Below, piece by piece: positions 25,437 through 33,190 of a DNA stretch of 33,345 bases (the first letter of the stretch is position 1; each line of letters starts with the position of its first letter). The stretch comes from Chloroflexi bacterium HGW-Chloroflexi-2 (GTDB lineage Bacteria; Chloroflexota; Anaerolineae; Anaerolineales; Anaerolineaceae). The DNA is taken from contig PHBY01000032.1 of assembly GCA_002840735.1 (NCBI GenBank), forward strand, positions 1-33,345, written 5' to 3'. The notes under the pieces were generated by a model. The model worked only from the letters and a program-made list of their open reading frames with translations. It did no database searches and had not been told where the DNA came from. The translations under genes and the position numbers were made by a program.

Positions 25437-25492
25437 GCCGCAGAAAGAGGTCGGTAGTGTTCAGGGGAATTCACTATCGACCTGTTTTTCTT
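25346..25492 (+). ncRNA. Possible small RNA or 3' UTR unit: promoter to terminator, about 110 nt
   Basis: The right-hand promoter copy (TAGACA 25346-25351, TATAAT 25370-25375) predicts a start near 25382, and a strong terminator ends near 25492. The transcript of about 110 nt contains no ORF of note. Short GCGGC/GCCGC pairing is possible inside it. Before the insertion this unit lay directly after the BTAD gene. It may be a small RNA or just a chance promoter in a 3' UTR. Confidence 0.3.
25448..25492 (+). terminator. Intrinsic terminator, rightward
   Basis: AGGTCGGTAGTG (25448-25459) pairs with CACTATCGACCT (25472-25483) over 12 bp with one G-U, followed by GTTTTTCTT. The T run and the G-U pair favour the plus strand. 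It was probably the terminator of the recN-BTAD operon, now 1.75 kb away from its stop codon. It may also help to end mutS2 on the other strand. Confidence 0.8.
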
Positions 25493-27920
25493 AATCAACT
25501 TTCAAAAAGGAGATGGTGACACCTTCGCCACCTTCGCGTTCGACACCACTCTCCCAATGATCGACATACTGGTTCTTGCTGAGTGCCTCACGAACCACCT
25601 GCCGTAATCTGCCGGTGCCTTTGCCGTGAATGATGCGCACAAATGGCATGCCGGAAAGATAGGCAGATTCGATAAAATTGGATAACCCCGCCAATGCATC
25701 CTCGGCTAATTGACCACGCAAGTCCAGTTCCATACCAGGAGAAGGATGGAGAATCGAAGGTGGCTGGCTGGGGCTCTCGTCCAAATTCTGAAGCGCTTTA
25801 CGTACACTGGAGCGCATTTTGGGTTTGGTTTCTTCTTCGGTCTGTTTTCTGGCATCGCTGGTGCGCAAAACATCGTGAGTGGCAGCACGCACCCGCAAAT
25901 TACCGATTTGCACTTCAAGCTCATCGGCTGAGATAGCCGTTATGACTGCCTGCATCCCCAGGGAGCGAACCATAACCTTCTCTCCCAGTCGCAACGGTTG
26001 CTCATTCAGAGTGGGAGCTCGGCTTTTTCTCACAGGCGGCAAATTGACTTCCTCGTGAATATCGCTCACCTTTTCTTCGATGCTCTTCAAGGCATCCAGG
26101 GGTTGGCGGGCACGAGCCAGTTCTTTGCGCAGGTCGAGTAATTCGCGCTGCAATTTTTCTACTTCATCTTCCGCTGACTGCCGGGCTTTATCCAGAATGG
26201 CTAAACGCTCATCCTCAATTTCTTCCAGGCGCTGGTTTAACTGGCGTTCGAGCCGGCGGGCTTCACTGCGGGAGATTTCAGCTTTACGACGTTCCTTGCG
26301 TGAGATGCTGCGCTGGCGATGAATCTCATTTAACAAATCTTCTGCTTTTAACTCGCTCGGGTCGACCATACTGCGCGCATCTTCAATGATTTCTTTGGAT
26401 AAACCCAGTCGCTCACTGATCGCCAGGGCATTGGATCTGCCGGGAAGACCGATCATTAGATTATAGGTGGGTCGCAAGGTGCGCAGATCAAATTCCATGC
26501 TGGCATTGATCAGTCCAGGCGTGTTATGCGCGAATGCTTTCAATTCAGGGTAATGCGTGGCAATCAGACAGGTGATGTGGCGTTTGACCAGATAGGACAG
26601 CATGGCGCGTGCCAGGGCTGACCCTTCCTGAGGATCGGTGCCAGACCCGAGTTCATCCAGTAGTACCAGACTGCGCGAATTGGCTCGTTTGAAAATACGG
26701 GTAATGTTGGTGATGTGTCCGGAGAAGGTGGATAGCGATTGCTCAATGGATTGTTCATCGCCAATATCGGCGAAGATATCCTGAAAGACGCACAGACTGG
26801 AACCGGATTCTGCCGGGATATGCATGCCAGATTGTGCCATCAATGCCAGTAAGCCGATTGTCTTCAGGCTGACCGTCTTACCGCCGGTGTTTGGTCCGGT
26901 AATCACCACTCCGAAGGTATGCTGGTCGAGTTCCACATCGATCGGCACTACGGTTTTGGGATCCAGTAAGGGATGTCTTGCGTGACGCAAAGCGATGGTA
27001 CTGCCGGGATGATCTTCATTGCGGGGAATAAAATCCACCAGAACTGGTTCAGCCGCGTCCAGATCTTGAGCGTATTTCGCCATCATCAATCCCAGATCGA
27101 AGCGCGACAATGCATCCACAATACAGCGGATCTGCACCACTTCTGCACCGATCATATCGCTGAGTTCGAGTAATATTCGACGGATCTCATCCCGCTCTGC
27201 TAACTGCAGTTCATGCCAGCGGTTGTTAAGTTCCACGGTGACCAGTGGTTCCACAAAAAGGGTGGCACCGGAAGCCGATTGATCGTGGATAATCGCATTG
27301 ATGCGGCCTTTAAATTCAGAGCGCAGGGGAATGACATAGCGGCCATTGCGCTGGGTGATGAGTGTTTCCTGCAACATCTTGCTCTTATGCGGGTCGGCAA
27401 TGATCTGGTTCAGCTTGGAAATCAAACGATCATGAGCAACTTTTATCTCACTGCGAATGGATGCTAATTTTTGGGAAGCATTATCCAGCACTTCACCGCG
27501 CTCAGAAATGACACGTGAAATCGCTTCAATGATTCCGGGTGGTGGGGGAAGCTCCTGGCCTAATTGACCCAGTAATGGTAATGTTTCCGCCTGTTCCAGC
27601 AAGGTGCGGCTCAGGTCACGCGCAGCAGCCAATGTATAACGAATGCTGAGTAATTCGGAGGGCTCTAACATGCCATGTTGGGCGGCGCGGTTCGCCAGGG
27701 GGCGTACATCCCGGCTACCGCCAATGGTGATATCTGCTTCTGAGCTAAATAGATGACGTGTTTCGGTGGTGAACGCCTGACGTTCCCTGGCTGTCTGTAG
27801 TTCACTGCTGGGATGAATATTTCGAGCAAGCTCTGCTGAAGCACTGAAAGCAGCATAAGAACTCAATTTCTCGAGTACTTTCTCAAATTCAAGGGTGTGA
27901 AGCGTTTTTACGTCCATCAT
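25491..27920 (-). CDS. mutS2: MutS2 family DNA mismatch/recombination or ribosome-rescue protein
   Basis: The 809-residue protein has the MutS core and ATPase with Walker A GPNTGGKT (342-349), DIGDEQSIEQSLSTFSGH, Walker B LVLLDELGSGTDP, then a long coiled coil (about 505-620), a KOW-like strand segment (LGEKVMVRSLGMQAVI) and a C-terminal Smr endonuclease domain (LDLRG at about 732-736, HGKGTG at 765-770). It lacks the mismatch-recognition domain of MutS1. Family members limit recombination at branched DNA, and in Bacillus MutS2 splits collided ribosomes. It is full length. TACACT lies nine bases before the first ATG, so its leader is very short. Confidence 0.94.
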   Translation of the reverse strand: MMDVKTLHTLEFEKVLEKLSSYAAFSASAELARNIHPSSELQTARERQAFTTETRHLFSSEADITIGGSRDVRPLANRAAQHGMLEPSELLSIRYTLAAARDLSRTLLEQAETLPLLGQLGQELPPPPGIIEAISRVISERGEVLDNASQKLASIRSEIKVAHDRLISKLNQIIADPHKSKMLQETLITQRNGRYVIPLRSEFKGRINAIIHDQSASGATLFVEPLVTVELNNRWHELQLAERDEIRRILLELSDMIGAEVVQIRCIVDALSRFDLGLMMAKYAQDLDAAEPVLVDFIPRNEDHPGSTIALRHARHPLLDPKTVVPIDVELDQHTFGVVITGPNTGGKTVSLKTIGLLALMAQSGMHIPAESGSSLCVFQDIFADIGDEQSIEQSLSTFSGHITNITRIFKRANSRSLVLLDELGSGTDPQEGSALARAMLSYLVKRHITCLIATHYPELKAFAHNTPGLINASMEFDLRTLRPTYNLMIGLPGRSNALAISERLGLSKEIIEDARSMVDPSELKAEDLLNEIHRQRSISRKERRKAEISRSEARRLERQLNQRLEEIEDERLAILDKARQSAEDEVEKLQRELLDLRKELARARQPLDALKSIEEKVSDIHEEVNLPPVRKSRAPTLNEQPLRLGEKVMVRSLGMQAVITAISADELEVQIGNLRVRAATHDVLRTSDARKQTEEETKPKMRSSVRKALQNLDESPSQPPSILHPSPGMELDLRGQLAEDALAGLSNFIESAYLSGMPFVRIIHGKGTGRLRQVVREALSKNQYVDHWESGVEREGGEGVTISFLKVD

Positions 27921-28146
27921 ATCGATGCGAGTGTACCATAAAACAGGTTCAATCCAAACAATTTAAACGAAAAACCGATCCAATGGCGGGGAAAATCACT
28001 GGTCAACCAGCAGATGCATGTGAAGTGATAAATGCAGCCGAGCAAGTGCTTTTTATAACATGATTTTGATTAATATTGTTGCTAGAATGAAACTATAGAT
28101 TTTATTATTTCCAGACATCCTGGCAACTCAAAAAAGGCAGGCATAA

Positions 28147-29259
28147 ATGACACCTACGGTACAGGATCGGATTGATCCCTTAACCACAGTTGGCACCTTG
28201 AAGGAAGAACTGGGGGAAGGTGTTGTACGTTGTACTGCCTGTGCGCATCGCTGCCTGATAAAACCGGGGCGACGTGGTATCTGTCAGGTGCGCTTCAACA
28301 AGGACGGAGAGCTGCGGGTTCCATGGGGATATGTAGCTGCCTTACAGATTGACCCGGTGGAGAAAAAGCCTTTTTCGCACTTCTATCCCAGCTCGGATGC
28401 GCTCTCTTTTGGCATGTTGGGCTGTGATTTTCATTGTGATTATTGCCAGAACTGGTTGACCTCGCAGACCTTGCGTGATCCTCGAGCGGATATTGGCGCG
28501 CAGTACATTCGCGAGATTTCGGCCGAGAAGCTGGTGGATATTGCCCTGCAAAACAATGCTCCTATCCTGGTCTCCACGTACAATGAGCCTTTAATCACCA
28601 CAGAATGGGCGGTGGAAATCTTCAAACGAGGGAAAAAAGCCGGGTTGGGTTGTGCCTATGTTTCCAATGGTAATGCCACGCCGGAAGCGCTGCGAATGTT
28701 ACAGCCGTATCTGGATGCTTACAAGATTGATCTCAAATCCATGCAGGATAAAAATTACCGCAAACTCGGTGGGGTGCTGAAAAATGTATTGGATACCATC
28801 CAGTATGCCAGCCAGTTGGGTATCTGGGTGGAAGTGGTGACCCTGGTGGTACCAGGTTTCAATGATGATCCGGAAGAACTCTGGGATGCGGCACGATTTC
28901 TGGCTTCCATTTCACAGGATATCCCCTGGCATGTGACTGCTTACCATCCGGATTACAAAATGCTGGATAACCACGCCACCCCGATTACTACTTTGCAAAC
29001 AGCCGCTGAAATTGGACAGGAAGCCGGATTGAATTATGTGTATGCCGGGAATATTCCAGGTCGGGTTGGATCATTGGAAAATACGTATTGCCCGCATTGC
29101 CAGGAACTTTTAGTCTCCCGCCGTGGTTTTGTGATTCGAGATTACAAAATTACGGCCAAAGGGACCTGTCCAAAATGTGGTGTCAGGGTAGCAGGACGCT
29201 GGACGGATGAGCCCGAGTCAGTACACCTGGGTGGCTGGGGATTGCCACGCCGCATATAG
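28147..29259 (+). CDS. amrS: AmmeMemoRadiSam system radical SAM enzyme
   Basis: The 370-residue protein resembles pyruvate-formate-lyase-activating enzymes of the AmrS type. It has an N-terminal Cys-rich block (CTACAHRCLIKPGRRGIC), the radical SAM motif CDFHCDYC (C-x3-C-x2-C, about residue 98-105), STYNEPLITTEW, and a C-terminal zinc-ribbon-like part (CPHCQELL...CPKCGVRVAGRW). AmrS normally occurs with AMMECR1 and Memo proteins; neither is in the window. The reaction is not known to me with certainty. Start after AAAAGGCAGGCATAA. The 226-bp gap upstream (27921-28146) shows no clear element. Confidence 0.88.
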   Translation: MTPTVQDRIDPLTTVGTLKEELGEGVVRCTACAHRCLIKPGRRGICQVRFNKDGELRVPWGYVAALQIDPVEKKPFSHFYPSSDALSFGMLGCDFHCDYCQNWLTSQTLRDPRADIGAQYIREISAEKLVDIALQNNAPILVSTYNEPLITTEWAVEIFKRGKKAGLGCAYVSNGNATPEALRMLQPYLDAYKIDLKSMQDKNYRKLGGVLKNVLDTIQYASQLGIWVEVVTLVVPGFNDDPEELWDAARFLASISQDIPWHVTAYHPDYKMLDNHATPITTLQTAAEIGQEAGLNYVYAGNIPGRVGSLENTYCPHCQELLVSRRGFVIRDYKITAKGTCPKCGVRVAGRWTDEPESVHLGGWGLPRRI

Positions 29260-29300
29260 GCTGATTATTTAATCTCATTTTGAAAGGGTATGAGGTTAAT

Positions 29301-30914
29301 CTAGCTCAAGGGTTTGACCATATACAGTTCACCGGGTTCAAATCCACGAGCCTGATAGTATTGGCGGGTGCCAATCGCAGCAATGACTGCCAGGCTGGAA
29401 TAACCATTTTCCCGGGAAATCCGGCTGGCTTCTTCGAGGAGTTGTTTTCCCAGGCCGATATGTTGGGCTGCCCCTTCTTTCTCCGCGCCGACTGCCAGGG
29501 ATTGCCCATAGACGTGTACTTCACGCACCAGAGCGGCGTTGTGTAAATCCGCGAAATTCAGATCAGCAGCGGGATGATTTTCCTTTGTATCCTGGGGGAG
29601 GGAAAGGCGCAAATAGCCAGCAATTTTATCTTCAGGTGTGCGAAAATGGATGAAGTGCTCCTCAGCATTGGCCGGGTGGTAGATATGATCTTCCAGGCGC
29701 AGATTTTCCATCTGCACCTGCTGCTTCTTGACCTCATTACAGCGGATGCAGTTGCATTTTTGTCCCCGACGAGCGACTTCTGCCAGCACATCCTGGCGCA
29801 GGCTGGTACGTTTGTTGCCTTCAACTACGTGGTGTGAAGGAATGTCGCGAATCACCCGATTGACGCGGCAATACGGCTGGATCATAGGTTTAACATCCGC
29901 AATCAGATGAATCAGATCTTCCTGGGTATAGGGCTCGTATTCACCATTTTGCCAGTAGGTGTGAAGCTCGGTGCCTTCCAGTAACTGCGTGGGGTAAATC
30001 TTAATCTCATCCGGGGAAAATCCATCTGTCCACAGGCGAGAGAAATCCTCTTTATCGGATTGCAGGGTAGCACCCAGGAGATTGGGCATCCAGTGCAGAA
30101 CGATCTTAAAGCTGGCAGCCCGTAAAAGCGAGGCAGCATACAACGCATCAGCGACGGTGTGACCACGCTTGTTGAGTTCCAAAACACGATCATCGAGGGA
30201 CTGCACCCCCATCTGTACCTTGGTGACGCCCAGTTTTCGTAGCCAGGCCAGCTCTTTGGGATTAATTTCGTCCGGGCGGGTTTCGATTACCAGTCCAACA
30301 TTACGATGGGCAGCGGTTTCGTTGAAACGGTGGGCTTCTTCCAGGGTTTCGCTGTCCACGCCGTTCATGGCATCGAAACAGCGTTTAATAAAGTGTTCCT
30401 GATAATCCCGACGATAAGCGCTCCAGGTGCCACCCAGAATGAGAAGCTCGATTTTATCAGTTGGGTGACCATTGGCTTCGTAGGAATCCAGGCGTGATTT
30501 CACCTGCAAATAAGGGTCGAAACTGTGCTGATACGCACGGGCAGCACCGGGTTCGTCAATCAGGTAACTCTTGGGCATGCGCACATCATCCGGGCAGAAG
30601 ATACATTTGCCGGGACATGGATATGGTTTGGTCAGGACAGTAACAGTGGTGACACCTGAAAGGCTGCGCACCGGCTTCATGCGAATGCGTTCTACAAGCA
30701 TCGGATCTTCTTGCGCTTCTCCGTTCTCGATCTGGCGTTTGTATTCAGCAACCAGAATAGACTTGGGAAGGTAACCACCCTTTGGGATTGGGTGTGCGCT
30801 TACCGCGCTGGCTACGTTTTTTCCCTTTCGAATATCTTCCAGTATGTTGCGGGCAAGTTCCAGGCGCTCAGGGGTTATCTGATAGCGTTTTGTCCATTTT
30901 TCGTAATCTCTCAT
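29301..30914 (-). CDS. elp3: Elp3-type tRNA uridine-34 carboxymethyl-modifying enzyme
   Basis: The 537-residue protein joins a radical SAM domain (PYPCPGKCIFCPDD: Cys100, Cys104, Cys107) to a C-terminal GNAT acetyltransferase domain (about 400-537, HIGLGKQLLEEASRISRENGYSSLAVIAAIGTRQYYQARGF). Between them lies the Cys-rich KCNCIRCNEV segment that binds zinc in Elp3. It uses acetyl-CoA and SAM to place a carboxymethyl group at C5 of the wobble uridine of tRNA. Bacterial Elp3 proteins act alone, without the other Elongator subunits. The start follows TTGGAAAGTT. It is divergent from a methyltransferase gene 95 bases away that could perform the next step. Confidence 0.93.
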   Translation of the reverse strand: MRDYEKWTKRYQITPERLELARNILEDIRKGKNVASAVSAHPIPKGGYLPKSILVAEYKRQIENGEAQEDPMLVERIRMKPVRSLSGVTTVTVLTKPYPCPGKCIFCPDDVRMPKSYLIDEPGAARAYQHSFDPYLQVKSRLDSYEANGHPTDKIELLILGGTWSAYRRDYQEHFIKRCFDAMNGVDSETLEEAHRFNETAAHRNVGLVIETRPDEINPKELAWLRKLGVTKVQMGVQSLDDRVLELNKRGHTVADALYAASLLRAASFKIVLHWMPNLLGATLQSDKEDFSRLWTDGFSPDEIKIYPTQLLEGTELHTYWQNGEYEPYTQEDLIHLIADVKPMIQPYCRVNRVIRDIPSHHVVEGNKRTSLRQDVLAEVARRGQKCNCIRCNEVKKQQVQMENLRLEDHIYHPANAEEHFIHFRTPEDKIAGYLRLSLPQDTKENHPAADLNFADLHNAALVREVHVYGQSLAVGAEKEGAAQHIGLGKQLLEEASRISRENGYSSLAVIAAIGTRQYYQARGFEPGELYMVKPLS

Positions 30915-30974
30915 AACTTTCCAACAAGCGATTTTATAAAGATCAATCGCTATGGTATCCTTTTCATTCTTGCA

Positions 30975-31003
30975 CTGTCATCTCTGTTTGCTGTTGGTAT
31001 AAT
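30975..31003 (+). promoter_or_regulatory. Promoter of the methyltransferase (leaderless)
   Basis: CTGTCA (30975-30980), a 17-base spacer and an extended -10 TTGGTATAAT (TATAAT 30998-31003) place the start at the A of ATG 31010. There is no Shine-Dalgarno. Confidence 0.65.
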
Positions 31004-31009
31004 CACTGC

Positions 31010-31765
31010 ATGCAGGCAGAAGTTATTCAACAGCTTTTGGATATTAATTATCAATTTTACCAGACATTTGGTGGCGCTTTTGCAACCACCCGCAGGCGTG
31101 TACAACCAGGCATACGGAAAGTGTTGGAGCTGATACCAGAACACGGTTATTGGTTGGACCTGGGTTGTGGTTCGGGGGCGTTGGCGCAACTATGGATGCA
31201 ACAGCACCGCCAGGGCGGGTATCATGGGCTGGATTTTTCAGCGGTTCTGTTGCAGGAAGCACGTAATTTGTTGGCAGGTGAGGAAAAGAACCCTGGGTTA
31301 GAAATCCGATTTACAGAGACTGATCTGTTGTCCTCGACGTGGCAGGCTGTGGTGGAGCGAATGAACTATGATGGCATCCTGTGCTTTGCTGCCATGCACC
31401 ACATCCCCGCGTATGAAAAACGCTTGCAACTGGTTCGCCAGGTGCGGGAATTGTTGACGGATGGTGGTTTATTCATTCACTCAAACTGGCAATTTCAGCA
31501 CAGTCCCCGCTTGATGGCACGTGTGCAACCCTGGTCAAAAGTTGGGTTGCGGGATGAAGATTTGGAAGAAGGCGACACCCTGCTGGATTGGCGTTATGCT
31601 TTGCCAGGGCAAAGTGAACAGGTGGGTTACCGCTATGTTCATCGCTTTTCTGAGGATGAGTTTAATAGTCTGGCACGCGAGGGTGGATTTGAAATTAAGG
31701 ACAAATTTGAGTCGGATGGTGAAGGTGGACGCCTGGGGTTATACTTTGTCTGGCAGGCTGTCTAG
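31010..31765 (+). CDS. Class I SAM-dependent methyltransferase, Trm9/ALKBH8-like
   Basis: The 251-residue protein has motif I WLDLGCGSGALAQLW (48-62), an acidic HGLDFS, and FAAMHHIPAYEKRLQLVRQVRELLTDGGLFIHSNW, the standard Rossmann methyltransferase order. The C-terminal part (GDTLLDWRYALPGQSEQVGYRYVHRFSEDEFNSLAREGGF) resembles the substrate end of Trm9/ALKBH8, which methylates 5-carboxymethyl-U34 in tRNA. This likeness was judged by eye. Its place beside elp3 supports a tRNA role. A generic small-molecule methyltransferase remains possible. Its stop codon overlaps that of the converging LuxR-type gene within one CTAG. Confidence 0.8.
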   Translation: MQAEVIQQLLDINYQFYQTFGGAFATTRRRVQPGIRKVLELIPEHGYWLDLGCGSGALAQLWMQQHRQGGYHGLDFSAVLLQEARNLLAGEEKNPGLEIRFTETDLLSSTWQAVVERMNYDGILCFAAMHHIPAYEKRLQLVRQVRELLTDGGLFIHSNWQFQHSPRLMARVQPWSKVGLRDEDLEEGDTLLDWRYALPGQSEQVGYRYVHRFSEDEFNSLAREGGFEIKDKFESDGEGGRLGLYFVWQAV

Positions 31766-32217
31766 CTTTCCCGCCGGCGCATATGTGGTCGACAATATCC
31801 CAGAGCCGTGGCACGACCGACCGATTGCGCATTGGTTTCCGCATTAAGTCGGGCTTTCAGGTTGGCAATGTGCATATTGACCGTGCGCTGAGAGAGATTT
31901 AACTTCTGGCAGATTTGTTTATGGGTTAATCCCTGCGAGAGAAGTTCCAACACATCCTGCTGGCGCGGGGTAAGTTTGATATCCACAGGAAACGAAGCAC
32001 GGGCAAGCTCCTTTGGCTCTTCGAAGCTGGCAACCACCCAATTTCCGAGCACAACAGCCCGCAAAGAAGATCCCTGCAGGTTCTCAAGCAACTGAGAAGC
32101 TGGAGGCGGTGGAATCCATCTGCCATCGCTGATCTGTTCCACTAACAGCACGGCAGGTTGATCCTCCTCAAAGGTCAGCATGGATTGATCGTTGAAAATC
32201 AGTAAAATACGTGTCAT
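31762..32217 (-). CDS. Small LuxR-type helix-turn-helix protein
   Basis: The 151-residue protein ends in a GerE/LuxR DNA-binding domain (about 82-142: LTPRQQDVLELLSQGLTHKQICQKLNLSQRTVNMHIANLKARL). The N-terminal 75 residues (TRILLIFNDQSMLTFEEDQPAVLLVEQI) are too short for a receiver domain and have no phospho-acceptor site. The gene has a short leader: TATTCT lies five bases before the ATG. TAGAA-N6-TTCTA (32222-32237) just upstream could be its own operator. The target genes are unknown. The C-terminus MRRRES is basic. Confidence 0.8.
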   Translation of the reverse strand: MTRILLIFNDQSMLTFEEDQPAVLLVEQISDGRWIPPPPASQLLENLQGSSLRAVVLGNWVVASFEEPKELARASFPVDIKLTPRQQDVLELLSQGLTHKQICQKLNLSQRTVNMHIANLKARLNAETNAQSVGRATALGYCRPHMRRRES

Positions 32218-32221
32218 ATTT

Positions 32222-32237
32222 TAGAATATCCGTTCTA
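32222..32237. promoter_or_regulatory. Inverted repeat upstream of the LuxR-type gene
   Basis: TAGAA, six bases, TTCTA. It overlaps the putative -10 region of the leftward gene, so it could be an autoregulatory operator. The rest of 32218-32512 is AT-rich and holds no gene I can support. Confidence 0.35.
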
Positions 32238-32512
32238 TATTATCACAGAAAACAGAAGATGAGTCAAGATAAAAGAGCTTCTTGGACCTCATTTATGGAA
32301 TGTTATTGAGAGGTTTAATTAAATTTTTCCACGAAACTATGAGAAAAATTAGACAACTAAAAAAGGTAATCTTAAAAACATAGTGTGATAATATAATAAT
32401 TAAGTTTTCTCTGGATTTTGGGACTGCTTCCATTGTTTCAAGTGCAGTTTCATAACCATGAATTTATTTGACAATAATTTGCACTTACCATCAAATATAA
32501 GGTAAAAAAACC

Positions 32513-33190
32513 ATGAGCAGCAAGATTTTACTCGTTGACAATGACATCCCATTACAAACTATGCTGACAGAACACCTGCAGAAAGTGTACCGGGTAGTAA
32601 CCGCAACCAATGGCCAGGAAACCATGCGTAAAGCTTTTATTGAGCACCCGCATCTGGTGATTATTGAAGTGGATTTGCCCGGCATGGATGGTTGGGAAGT
32701 GATTGCTCGCTTGCGTGAAATTACTTCGATACCGATTATCATCCTTTCGAAAAAGACTTCCGAAGCGGACAAATTACGTGGCTTTACTCTGGGGGTGGAT
32801 GATTACATCAGCAAACCGTTCAGCTACGCCGAATTGCTGGCGCGCATTAATGCCGTTTTAAACCGTACCCGGCGAGGGACCGGTACCCTGGAGAATATCC
32901 TGATCGTGGACGATTTAATGGTTGACCTCAACCGGCGTGAGGTGCGTCTGGACAGCAAGTTGGTTGATTTAACGCCGACAGAATTTCGTTTGTTAGAGAT
33001 TCTGGCACGCCGGCATGGGAAAGCGGTTTCGGAGGAAGAGTTGACCAAACAGATGTGGGGAGATTACAGACATGAAGGTTCAACGATCTTACGCCGTTAT
33101 ATCTGGTCATTGAGGAGTAAGCTGGAGGAAGATCCAGCCAATCCGAAATGGATTGTGACGGTGCGCGGGTTTGGGTATATGCTGGAGTAG
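32513..33190 (+). CDS. OmpR/PhoB-type response regulator with atypical receiver
   Basis: The 225-residue protein has a receiver domain (1-118) and a winged-helix DNA-binding domain (about 128-225: VDLTPTEFRLLEILARRHGKAVSEEELTKQMWG, RRYIWSLRSKLEEDPANPKWIVTVRGFGYML). In the receiver, VIIEVDLPGMDG aligns with VLLDxxLPGMDG so that the phospho-acceptor Asp is Glu52; Asp54 is two residues further on. The acidic pocket reads VDND (Asp9, Asn10). The switch Ser (IILS) and Lys (SKPF) are kept. No histidine kinase is adjacent. It may be a phosphorylation-independent regulator. TTGACA (32468-32473), 17 bases and TCAAAT (32491-32496) may be its promoter. Confidence 0.9.
   Translation: MSSKILLVDNDIPLQTMLTEHLQKVYRVVTATNGQETMRKAFIEHPHLVIIEVDLPGMDGWEVIARLREITSIPIIILSKKTSEADKLRGFTLGVDDYISKPFSYAELLARINAVLNRTRRGTGTLENILIVDDLMVDLNRREVRLDSKLVDLTPTEFRLLEILARRHGKAVSEEELTKQMWGDYRHEGSTILRRYIWSLRSKLEEDPANPKWIVTVRGFGYMLE

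Noticed and set aside
25694-25936. ORFs antisense to the 3' part of mutS2
   Set aside because: mutS2 is intact with all domains through Smr in the other strand; the antisense ORFs have no recognisable features.
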